Positions 6,297-12,935 of a stretch of 18,919 nt of DNA are shown piece by piece. The DNA comes from an uncultured Eubacteriales bacterium (GTDB lineage Bacteria; Bacillota; Clostridia; Lachnospirales; Lachnospiraceae). The notes beneath the pieces were generated by a model. That model did not search any database, was not told the DNA's origin, and worked only from the letters and a program-made list of their open reading frames with translations. The DNA lies in the NCBI GenBank assembly GCA_900549105.1, contig URND01000050.1, positions 1 through 18,919 on the forward strand, written 5' to 3'. How positions within the stretch are numbered: position 1 is the first letter of the stretch; each line of letters opens with the position of its first letter. The position numbers and the translations under genes are program-made.

Positions 6297-7547
6297 ATGG
6301 CCCTTTTAAAACCTTTTGCTGCAATCCGCCCTGTTCCGTCTCTGGCCGGCCAGGTTGCTGCATTACCCTATGATGTAATGAATACGGAGGAAGCCCGAAA
6401 GCTCACCCGCAATAACCCTTATTCGTTTCTGCATGTGGATAAAGCGGAAATTGATTTTGACGATTCTGTAAATCCTTATGATGACTGTATTTATAAAAAA
6501 GCCGCCGAAACGCTTGAACATATGCGCTCTAACGGTATTTATATTCAGGATTCAAAACCATGTCTCTATATCTATCGAGAAATTATGTATGGACGTGTAC
6601 AGGCTGGAATCGTTGGCTGTGTATCCATCGACGATTATGCTGACGGAACAATTAAAAAACATGAAATGACCCGCGAAGATAAGGAGGCAGACCGAATCCG
6701 GCATGTGGATATCTGCGATGCCAATACCGGTCCGATTTTTCTGACTTACCGCGCCCGCCAAAATATTACACGGGCAATGAAATATTGGATGGACAGCTAT
6801 TCACCTATCTATGATTTCACAGCCGAGGATGGTGTTCGCCACACGGTTTGGGTTATAGATGATGAAAAAACAATTCACAGTTTCCAAAAAGAATTTGAAA
6901 ATATTCCAAATCTGTATATTGCCGATGGACATCACAGGGCCGCTTCAGCCTTCCATGTAGGCATGATGCGCCGGAAAAAACACCCAAACTATACAGGCAG
7001 CGAAGAGTTCAACTATTTTCTTGCCGTTCTTTTCCCGGATGAACAGCTTCACATATGGCCCTATAATCGGTATGTGCATGATTTAAATGGAATGACCACT
7101 GCCCAATTCCTGGAAAAACTCAAAAAAGACTTTGAATTATCTCCGGTAACCGGGCGTTATGAGCCTACGAAAAAACACGAAGCCGGCATGTTCCTGGATG
7201 GACGCTGGTACAGCCTGACTTTCAAAAAAGGCAGCTTTAATGAAGAAAATCCTGTGGAACAACTGGATGTATCCATCCTTCAAAATAACCTTCTGGGGCC
7301 GATTTTAAATATTGATGACCCGCGTAAAAGCGCCCGTATCGATTTTGTGGGCGGCATCCGCGGTCTCCCTGAGCTGGAACGGCTTGTCAATGAAGGTCAC
7401 GGCGTTGCCTTTGCCCTTTATCCAACCACGATGGATGATTTGATGAACATTTCAGATTCCAACTGTATCATGCCGCCAAAGTCCACCTGGTTCGAGCCAA
7501 AACTCCGAAGCGGCCTCTTCATCCATACCTTATCGCACGAAGCCTGA
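6297..7547 (+). CDS. DUF1015 family protein
   Basis: A 416-residue protein of the DUF1015 family (Pfam PF06245), biochemical role unknown. It begins with the family's usual MALLKPFAAIRPVP and has the conserved ADGHHRAASA motif near residue 214, with further family motifs such as LPYDVMN near residue 26. It appears soluble, with no signal peptide. The start is ATG 6297, with GAAGGAGG 5 bases upstream; the open frame reaches back to a TTG at 6282, but that would overlap the SD. In many bacteria DUF1015 genes sit next to serine biosynthesis genes; here it stands alone with its own promoter. Its last six codons and stop lie inside the first unit of a tandem repeat, so the C-terminus (TLSHEA) is repeat-encoded. 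Confidence 0.92.
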   Translation: MALLKPFAAIRPVPSLAGQVAALPYDVMNTEEARKLTRNNPYSFLHVDKAEIDFDDSVNPYDDCIYKKAAETLEHMRSNGIYIQDSKPCLYIYREIMYGRVQAGIVGCVSIDDYADGTIKKHEMTREDKEADRIRHVDICDANTGPIFLTYRARQNITRAMKYWMDSYSPIYDFTAEDGVRHTVWVIDDEKTIHSFQKEFENIPNLYIADGHHRAASAFHVGMMRRKKHPNYTGSEEFNYFLAVLFPDEQLHIWPYNRYVHDLNGMTTAQFLEKLKKDFELSPVTGRYEPTKKHEAGMFLDGRWYSLTFKKGSFNEENPVEQLDVSILQNNLLGPILNIDDPRKSARIDFVGGIRGLPELERLVNEGHGVAFALYPTTMDDLMNISDSNCIMPPKSTWFEPKLRSGLFIHTLSHEA

Positions 7548-7731
7548 CGGAGTGCGCCCATGCGGAGCATCTGACATACGGGATGCCCTGTGGGTATACC
7601 TTATCGTCCGAAGCTTGACGAAGGACGCCCGCCCCGCAGGGGCATGAATTACGGGGTGCCCGAATGGGTATACATTATCGTCCGAAGCCTGACGGAGTGC
7701 GCCCATGCGAAGCATTATAGATTACGGTATA
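7525..7731. repeat. Three tandem imperfect ~72-bp repeats with hairpin-forming units
   Basis: Unit 1 is 7525-7595, unit 2 is 7596-7669, and unit 3 is 7670-7731, shortened. All begin ATACNTTATCG and share CGAAGCYTGACG and CGCCC. Units 1 and 3 differ at only 4 of the first ~45 positions. Stem A is CGCAC/GTGCG in unit 1 and CGTCC/GGACG in unit 2, with compensatory changes; unit 3 has the left arm of unit 2 and the right arm of unit 1. Stem B is ATGC/GCAT in units 1 and 3 and GCCCC/GGGGC in unit 2. Stem C is ACGGG/CCTGT in unit 1 and CGGG/CCCG in unit 2; in unit 3 its place is taken by the terminator. The block is clearly richer in G/C than the DNA around it. No reading frame appears selected. 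Confidence 0.8.
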
Positions 7732-7759
7732 TTCTTAAACGAGTATACCGTATTTTTTT
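7723..7759 (+). terminator. Intrinsic terminator after DUF1015 and the repeat array
   Basis: A perfect 9-bp stem TACGGTATA (7723-7731) / TATACCGTA (7744-7752) with a 12-base loop is followed by seven T. The left arm is continuous with the end of repeat unit 3. Confidence 0.9.
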
Positions 7760-7784
7760 GTCTTTTTCTGTCAACAAATGATGA

Positions 7785-7812
7785 TTGTTTCCTTCCTTTA
7801 TTCAGGTATAAT
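7785..7812 (+). promoter_or_regulatory. Probable promoter of the Rpn-family gene
   Basis: -35 TTGTTT (7785-7790), a 16-bp spacer and -10 TATAAT (7807-7812). It would give a leader of about 110 bases to the TTG start. A second TATAAT with an extended TG (7899-7907) is too close to the SD (7911-7917) to serve the same start. Confidence 0.45.
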
Positions 7813-7928
7813 AGAAATTAAGATAACAAAACGTTTCGTGATTCTTGTTTAATTTTTTCTTTTGGCATTTCGCCGGGATATCCAATAATAAAAAAATATG
7901 TTATAATCAGAAAGGAGCAGTCAATTAC

Positions 7929-8885
7929 TTGAAAACAGAAATTGCAAAGGATATTGAAAATGCCGGCTATTGTATCCGGTATGATGCTCAATGCAAAAAA
8001 GTCCTTGGTCATAAAATCATACTTGCCTGGATTATGCGTGAAACGGTAAAAGAATTCGCCAATCAAACAATTGAAGTTATCCGGCAATGTATTGAAAAGG
8101 AACCCGAAATCAGCACAGTTCATGTTGACCCCGGACAGACAAATACAAATGACAAAATCACAGGATTAGCCACCGAAGATAAAGTTCAAAATGAAGGTTC
8201 CGTAACTTTTGATATTCGTTTTAACGCCTATGTACCCCAGGAAACCCAGTTTGTTAAGCTTATCCTGAATATAGAGGGCCAAAAGGATTTTTATCCCGGC
8301 TATCCAATCATAACCAGAGGCATTTATTATGGCGGCCGCCTTCTCTCTTCCCAAAATGGAATAGAGTTTTCAAATTCGAACTATGGGGACATCAAAAAGG
8401 TCTATTCCATCTGGATTTGCACAGAGGCTCCAAAATACATAGGTAATGCTATTTCTACATATGATATTCACAAAACAGATATCGTTGGCGCCATACCGGA
8501 TATTCCCGAGCACTACGATAAACTGTGTGTTATCATCATATGCCTCAATGAGAACCAAAAAAGCGAAAATACCTTTCTCAATATGATGAATACGCTATTA
8601 TCGCCAACACTTTCCATTGAGAAAAAAAAGCACATTCTGCAAAGCGAATACCACATCCCCATGGACAATGGTTTAGAAGAGGAGTTGAATTTAATGTGTA
8701 ATATTTCAGAACATGTTTGGGAAATGGCCTCCCGCGAAGGAAGAGAGGCTGGTTTTAAAGATGGCACAAAAACTGTTATAAGTAATCTTTTAAAAAGCGG
8801 CCTGCTTTCAGAAGAGCAAATTATCAGCGTTTCTGGCATTAGCAAAGATGAGCTGAAAGAAATCCGCTTAAATATGCAAAATTAA
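7929..8885 (+). CDS. Rpn/PD-(D/E)XK nuclease-family (transposase_31-like) protein
   Basis: A protein of about 318 residues resembling the Rpn family of recombination-promoting nucleases, often annotated as PD-(D/E)XK nuclease family transposase and common in Lachnospiraceae. The likely nuclease core is FDIRF followed by LILNIEGQKDFYPGYPIITRG, giving the Asp...Glu-x-Gln pattern, then YYGGRLLSSQ. The C-terminal helix WEMASREGREAGFKDGTK and a short helical tail (LLKSGLLSEEQIISVSGIS) are typical of the family. I prefer TTG 7929 because AAAGGAG lies 11 bases upstream; ATG 7845 is an alternative that would add 28 residues. E. coli RpnA is a DNA endonuclease that raises RecA-independent recombination. 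No terminal inverted repeats or target duplication were seen, so it is not called an IS. Confidence 0.65.
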   Translation: MKTEIAKDIENAGYCIRYDAQCKKVLGHKIILAWIMRETVKEFANQTIEVIRQCIEKEPEISTVHVDPGQTNTNDKITGLATEDKVQNEGSVTFDIRFNAYVPQETQFVKLILNIEGQKDFYPGYPIITRGIYYGGRLLSSQNGIEFSNSNYGDIKKVYSIWICTEAPKYIGNAISTYDIHKTDIVGAIPDIPEHYDKLCVIIICLNENQKSENTFLNMMNTLLSPTLSIEKKKHILQSEYHIPMDNGLEEELNLMCNISEHVWEMASREGREAGFKDGTKTVISNLLKSGLLSEEQIISVSGISKDELKEIRLNMQN

Positions 8886-8900
8886 ACACTGAAGAAACCA

Positions 8901-8935
8901 AAGCCAGCCCAAAATTCATGGACTGGCTTCGTTTT
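8901..8935. terminator. Shared hairpin terminator between the convergent Rpn and MBL genes
   Basis: The stem AAGCCAG.CC (8901-8910) / GG.CTGGCTT (8920-8929) has one mismatch and loop AAAATTCAT. A short T-run (8932-8935) follows on the plus strand; the minus-strand side has only a loose T-rich tract. It is the only terminator-like element between the two convergent genes. Confidence 0.6.
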
Positions 8936-8964
8936 ACACATAAAAACTAAATAATATCAGCTTT

Positions 8965-9714
8965 TTATGATAATTCGAGGATATCCTTCGCCCTCATTTC
9001 AATAATCTGACAATCCGGATATATTTCAACCATACTTCTTCGAAATTCTTCAACATCGGATTCAAGCCTATAATGCATCGGAATTGCCTTTTTCACCCCA
9101 AGCATCTTCGCACATATTGCTGCCTCTTTCGGGCTTAATTCCCTCAGGCTGCGGCCATTTAAATCCGCTCCGCCAATTCCCAAAATAGCGATTTCCGGTT
9201 TATAAAGGTCGCCCCAAAGCTTCATATCATATGTCAGAGATGTATCTCCACCAAAAAAGCAAGTAGGGCCGCCCTTTATTTCAATTATATAGCACAAAGG
9301 TTCACCTGTAATAAAGGTTCCGTTTTCAAGAGTTTGGAAGGCTATATGCCTGGCACTTGTGGCATGCACTATAAAATCACTTTTAGCATAGGCTGCACCT
9401 GCCGTTATAAGTTCTGTTCTACCATCAAGATAATTTCCATATCCTGCACGTTCTGCAATAGCAAGGGTAGCAAGATCTCCCAAAAGTTTTGAGTTTGGAT
9501 TTGCATCCATGATTTCAAATGCCTGGGCAAAATGGTCACTTGAACAATGGCTGCATATAATCAAATCTGTTTTTACTGCCTGTGGAGCAATAGGGCTCGG
9601 AAGTATTTTGAAATCTTTATTTCCACACAAAAACGGGTCTGTCATCATTTTAAACCCTTTATTATCAGTAAATATAAATGATGACCATCCTATATATTTG
9701 AGTTCAATCCCCAT
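8965..9714 (-). CDS. MBL-fold (UlaG-like) metallohydrolase with altered HxHxDH motif
   Basis: A 249-residue metallo-beta-lactamase-fold protein, last gene of the TRAP operon. The N-terminus (IELKYIGWSSFIFTDNKGFKM, then TDPF) is typical of UlaG-like hydrolases. The usual HxHxDH metal motif reads HCSSDH (residues 56-61), so the second His is Ser58. Other likely ligands remain: Asp60, His61, His123 (or His117), Asp157 in GGDTSL and His214 in PMHYR. There is no signal peptide, so it should be cytoplasmic. GGGGAGG before ATG 9714 fixes the start; the frame extends to 9771 but overlaps dctP. It may open a lactone or cleave an ester of the imported substrate, which is inference; the altered motif could mean a one-metal site or a changed role. 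Confidence 0.85.
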   Translation of the reverse strand: MGIELKYIGWSSFIFTDNKGFKMMTDPFLCGNKDFKILPSPIAPQAVKTDLIICSHCSSDHFAQAFEIMDANPNSKLLGDLATLAIAERAGYGNYLDGRTELITAGAAYAKSDFIVHATSARHIAFQTLENGTFITGEPLCYIIEIKGGPTCFFGGDTSLTYDMKLWGDLYKPEIAILGIGGADLNGRSLRELSPKEAAICAKMLGVKKAIPMHYRLESDVEEFRRSMVEIYPDCQIIEMRAKDILELS

Positions 9715-9743
9715 ATAATCACCTCCCCTTTTTTGTATGTTCA

Positions 9744-10808
9744 TCAAGGATTTTTTCCTGTGTCGGTACACATAATTTCATATAATTCCTGGGCGCCAGC
9801 TTCCTCAACCATTGTTTTCCATAATCCATTCTGATATCTGTCAATGACTTCATCTATATCAGCAAAATCATTTCTTTCAAGAATATGACCTCCGTCATCA
9901 AGAATAGACTGTTTATATTGTTTATCAAGATCCTCAACATTTGTTCTCTGCTCTTTTGCAATCTCAAAACAGGTATCGGTAAACATCTGCTTATCCTCAT
10001 CAGAAAGTGAATTCCAAAAATTAAAATTAAATGCAGGAAAACCGGTTTGGAAGAAATGATTTGATTCCCAAATATAAGGTGCTTCCTTATACATTTTTTG
10101 ACCAGCTATTGTTTCCCAATTTGCACATGCGCCGTCAACGACCTTTGAGGCAAGGGCTGTATAAAGCTCTGACCAGGCAACAGGCGTTGGATTCATTCCA
10201 AGAACTTTAAATGTATTAATCCACATATCAAGTTCAGGAACTCTGAATTTAAGGTTTTTAAGACTGTCAAGTCCTACTATTTCTTTATTAGAGAAAATTT
10301 CACGGCAGCCAAGACTGAACGCTGATAAAAGATGTATGTTCCCTTTCTCTTCTGTTATTTCTGCAAGTCTGTCACCAGTATTTCCGTCTATTGCTTTCCA
10401 AAGCTCATCATAATCTTCAAAGAAAAAAGCAAGATACAGCATATTGGCTTCAGGAACAAGAAAATCCATCGTACTCGAATCTACCCATCCTACATCGTAT
10501 ATGCCATTTGAAAGAGATTCAACAAGCTCCCTTGCTTCACCAAATTGGGCACTTGGATAAACAGATATCTTGTATTTGCCATTTGAAGCTTCATAAACGG
10601 CATCCGCCCATTTTTGAAGATAAATATGCTGGCTTGTGCCTGGCCCTAAAGGATGTCCAAGTTTAAGTTCTTTCGTTTCCGTGTTTTCAACGTTGGCAGA
10701 TTTTTCACTGCCTCCAGTCTCCGAATCAGATGAGGAACTTTTTCCACATCCAACAATACTAAGTGTCATAAGACCTGCAAGTATAAGCGCAAATAAACGT
10801 TTTTTCAT
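9744..10808 (-). CDS. dctP: TRAP transporter substrate-binding lipoprotein DctP
   Basis: A 354-residue extracellular solute-binding protein of a tripartite ATP-independent periplasmic transporter. It starts MKKRLFALILAGLMTLSIVGC: a signal peptide with lipobox, lipid-modified Cys21 and a Ser-rich linker, as expected for a Gram-positive surface lipoprotein. The DctP fold follows, with KFRVPELDMWINTFKVLG, whose Arg in this family binds the ligand carboxylate, then TPVAWSELYTALASKVVDGACANWE. The ligand is therefore probably an organic or sugar acid; its identity is unknown. The start is ATG 10808 with GGAGG upstream; an in-frame extension to 10880 overlaps dctM and would destroy the signal peptide. 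It lies between dctM and the MBL gene. Confidence 0.93.
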   Translation of the reverse strand: MKKRLFALILAGLMTLSIVGCGKSSSSDSETGGSEKSANVENTETKELKLGHPLGPGTSQHIYLQKWADAVYEASNGKYKISVYPSAQFGEARELVESLSNGIYDVGWVDSSTMDFLVPEANMLYLAFFFEDYDELWKAIDGNTGDRLAEITEEKGNIHLLSAFSLGCREIFSNKEIVGLDSLKNLKFRVPELDMWINTFKVLGMNPTPVAWSELYTALASKVVDGACANWETIAGQKMYKEAPYIWESNHFFQTGFPAFNFNFWNSLSDEDKQMFTDTCFEIAKEQRTNVEDLDKQYKQSILDDGGHILERNDFADIDEVIDRYQNGLWKTMVEEAGAQELYEIMCTDTGKNP

Positions 10809-10836
10809 AAAAAATCCTCCTTTAATTAAAATAATT

Positions 10837-12105
10837 TTATCTAAGTATAGACGGCAATAATGTTGCAACCTGAGGAACAAATATAATGAGCAAGGTCACT
10901 GCAAGCATTATAAATACAAACGGCCATATGGGCTTAATTGCATCTCTAAGCGGCAGCTTGGCGACCCCGCAGGAAACATAGAGTGTTATTCCGACAGGCG
11001 GCGTAATAGCACCTATACAAAAAACAATAATAACTATAATTGCAAACCAGATTGGGTCAAAACCCATCACCGCGATAAGCTTCGTAAACATAGGAATCAT
11101 CATAATACAGGCTGCTGTTACCTCAACAAACATACCTATAAGCATAATAAGCGCAACGACAAGAAGCATAACAATATATTTGTTCTGAGATATTGCCATA
11201 ATTGCGCCAACTGCCTTTTCCGAAAAATTACTATAACTTAATAAATACGAAAAAGCAGAGGCAAAACAAATTACAATCATTGGTCCGAGCGTTGAAATAG
11301 CCGCTTGATATAAACTGTCAAGTACATCTCTGAATCCAATCTTTCTGCGAATAAAACCGTAAATGATACAATAAAGGACCGCTACTGCTCCCGATTCAGT
11401 CGCTGTAAAAATACCCGTCGCAATACCCGAAAGTATAATAAGCGGTGTAAGAAGAGCAAAAAAAGCTTTTTTGAATGCAGCCCATACCTCTTTTAATTGG
11501 GCTCTCCTTCGATGTTTCATGCCCAATTTCCTGGCATAAAGATAACTGTATACCATAAAGCCAATGCCCATAAATATTCCGGGAACTACCCCTGCCATAA
11601 ACATATCCTTGATAGGAAGGTTTGTAGCACTTGCATAAATAATCATAATAATACTTGGAGGAATAATAGGACCAAGATTACCGGCTGCAGCAACAAGTGA
11701 AACTGCAAATGGTGTGTCATATCCATCATCCCTAAGGGCAGGTATCATCATTGAGCCAATAGCTGCCGCTGAAGCATTATTTGAACCGCACATAGCCGCA
11801 AACACCATACCGGTAAGGCAAGTGGTGTGAGCCAAACCACCTCTTATATGGCCGACAAGTTTATCACAGAAATTCACCAAATCCTTCGTAATCTCCGTCC
11901 GTTCCATTAAATTACCAGCCAACATAAACAACGGAATTGCCAAAAGAGCAAACGAATTTGTTGATGTAAAAGTACGCTGTGCGAGAACGATAGGCGATAT
12001 ACCTTCAACTAAAAATGCAAGGCTTGCAGACGAACCCATAACAAAAGCAATGGGCATGCCAAGAACCAAAAATACAAAAAATGATATTATCAGTATTGCA
12101 ATCAT
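10837..12105 (-). CDS. dctM: TRAP transporter large permease DctM
   Basis: A 422-residue integral membrane protein, the Na+-coupled transport subunit of the TRAP system. It is almost entirely hydrophobic, with a dozen or so helices. Family features are LGMPIAFVMGSSASLAF near the start, AAMCGSNNASAAAIGSMMIPAL, AAAGNLGPIIPPSIIMIIYA and, near the end, IGAITPPVGITLYVSCGVAKLPL. It ends in a hydrophobic helix. The ATG directly abuts the dctQ stop (TAA-ATG) and GGGGGTGAGG lies just upstream, so it is coupled with dctQ. The length is typical for DctM. It forms the membrane complex with DctQ, fed by DctP. Confidence 0.95.
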   Translation of the reverse strand: MIAILIISFFVFLVLGMPIAFVMGSSASLAFLVEGISPIVLAQRTFTSTNSFALLAIPLFMLAGNLMERTEITKDLVNFCDKLVGHIRGGLAHTTCLTGMVFAAMCGSNNASAAAIGSMMIPALRDDGYDTPFAVSLVAAAGNLGPIIPPSIIMIIYASATNLPIKDMFMAGVVPGIFMGIGFMVYSYLYARKLGMKHRRRAQLKEVWAAFKKAFFALLTPLIILSGIATGIFTATESGAVAVLYCIIYGFIRRKIGFRDVLDSLYQAAISTLGPMIVICFASAFSYLLSYSNFSEKAVGAIMAISQNKYIVMLLVVALIMLIGMFVEVTAACIMMIPMFTKLIAVMGFDPIWFAIIVIIVFCIGAITPPVGITLYVSCGVAKLPLRDAIKPIWPFVFIMLAVTLLIIFVPQVATLLPSILR

Positions 12106-12615
12106 TTATACCTCACCCCCTTTCTTAATCGTCTTTTCAGCAGAAAAATCGATAACTTTTTTGATAACCGTTTCAATAACACATAAAACCAAGAAAACAC
12201 TGCATACAAGTTCAGATGCATAAACAACGCCGCTAGGACATCCAAGTCCTTGGAACTTTGTAGCGCCGGACTGAACAATATAAAGCCAGGACGCATATCC
12301 ATAGAATACACCAAACAGTCCCACACATATATTCATCACAATGTTTACAATTTTTTCCAAACCATCAGGAAATTTCTCAACCAAAAGATCCAGACAAGTT
12401 GCAAGGCCCTCCCTGTAATATATAGGAATTCCAAGCATTATAGCCCAGACAAACATGAATCTGGAAAGCTGTTCAGCCCACACTATCGGATTTTCCAAAA
12501 CATATCTCCATATTACCGATGCAATAATTGTTACCGTAAGTACGGCCATTGCTATTATCATAAGAATTTTATAAATCTTTTGAATAATATCAAGAAATTT
12601 GCTATATAGCTGCAT
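12106..12615 (-). CDS. dctQ: TRAP transporter small permease DctQ
   Basis: A 169-residue membrane protein with four hydrophobic helices, the small subunit of the TRAP complex. Conserved DctQ features are IWRYVLENPIVWAEQLSRFMFVWAIMLG (about residues 38-65), the Arg-Tyr and Trp-Ala-Glu-Glu/Gln positions being typical. The start ATG 12615 (MQLYSKFLDII) has GGGGAGGG at 5 bases. The frame is also open to ATG 12684, which would add 23 polar residues not expected in DctQ; a second AAGGAGG lies just before that codon. It is the first gene of dctQ-dctM-dctP-MBL, about 150 bases downstream of a sigma-54 promoter. Confidence 0.92.
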   Translation of the reverse strand: MQLYSKFLDIIQKIYKILMIIAMAVLTVTIIASVIWRYVLENPIVWAEQLSRFMFVWAIMLGIPIYYREGLATCLDLLVEKFPDGLEKIVNIVMNICVGLFGVFYGYASWLYIVQSGATKFQGLGCPSGVVYASELVCSVFLVLCVIETVIKKVIDFSAEKTIKKGGEV

Positions 12616-12777
12616 AAAACCCCTCCCCGCAATCAGCGTAAATATTTTCTCATTTTTTACTGAACACATATTTCTACATTTCATCTCCTCCTTCTTCGGA
12701 TAAATAGTGACAAAACCTATTTACGTTTTTCAGATAATTCTACAAGTTGGACAACATTTCATTGTATTATTATATAC

Positions 12778-12794
12778 AGCAAAAAATATGCCAA
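12778..12794 (-). promoter_or_regulatory. Sigma-54 (-24/-12) promoter of the dctQMP-MBL operon
   Basis: On the minus strand the sequence TTGGCATA-TTTT-TTGCT fits the sigma-54 consensus YTGGCACG-N4-TTGCW, with GG (12791-12792) and GC (12779-12780) separated by exactly 10 bases. The predicted start is near 12767, giving a leader of about 150 bases to dctQ. The divergent gene encodes a sigma-54 activator with an intact GAFTGA motif, which supports this call independently. Confidence 0.8.
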
Positions 12795-12878
12795 ATTATT
12801 TTTCTGGAAAAAGGCCGATAAACCAACAAATATAATTCAATTCATCAAACTTGTGTAAATTATTATTGCGTTAAATGT

Positions 12879-12898
12879 TAAAATATTTTACAATTGTA
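12879..12898. promoter_or_regulatory. Two adjacent palindromes, candidate activator (UAS/autoregulatory) sites
   Basis: TAAAATATTTTA (12879-12890) and TACAATTGTA (12889-12898) are perfect palindromes overlapping by two bases. They lie about 110-130 bp upstream of the predicted sigma-54 start at 12767, a usual enhancer distance. They also cover the -35 of the divergent activator gene, so binding could both activate dctQ and repress the activator. The TACAA/TTGTA half-sites recur at 12741-12745 and 12762-12766. The A/T-rich setting weakens the call. Confidence 0.4.
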
Positions 12899-12914
12899 TA
12901 CAGATACAGATAAT
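12887..12914 (+). promoter_or_regulatory. Sigma-70-type promoter of the activator gene
   Basis: -35 TTTACA (12887-12892), a 16-bp spacer and -10 GATAAT (12909-12914). The predicted start near 12921 leaves a very short leader containing AAGGAAGG (12922-12929), which may be too short; TAATAT at 12911-12916 is an alternative -10. Confidence 0.4.
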
Positions 12915-12935
12915 ATATTTTAAGGAAGGATTATA

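Noticed and set aside
7530..7715. 61-codon minus-strand ORF across the repeat array
   Set aside because: It lies entirely in the imperfect hairpin repeats, and unit lengths of 71 and 74 bases do not keep a frame in each copy; no SD.
7525..7731. CRISPR array
   Set aside because: The units are ~72 bp, imperfect and directly adjacent with no unique spacers, and there are no cas genes nearby.
7845..8885. Complete insertion sequence around the Rpn-type gene
   Set aside because: No terminal inverted repeats or target-site duplication found by eye; the gene has its own promoter and terminator like a resident gene.
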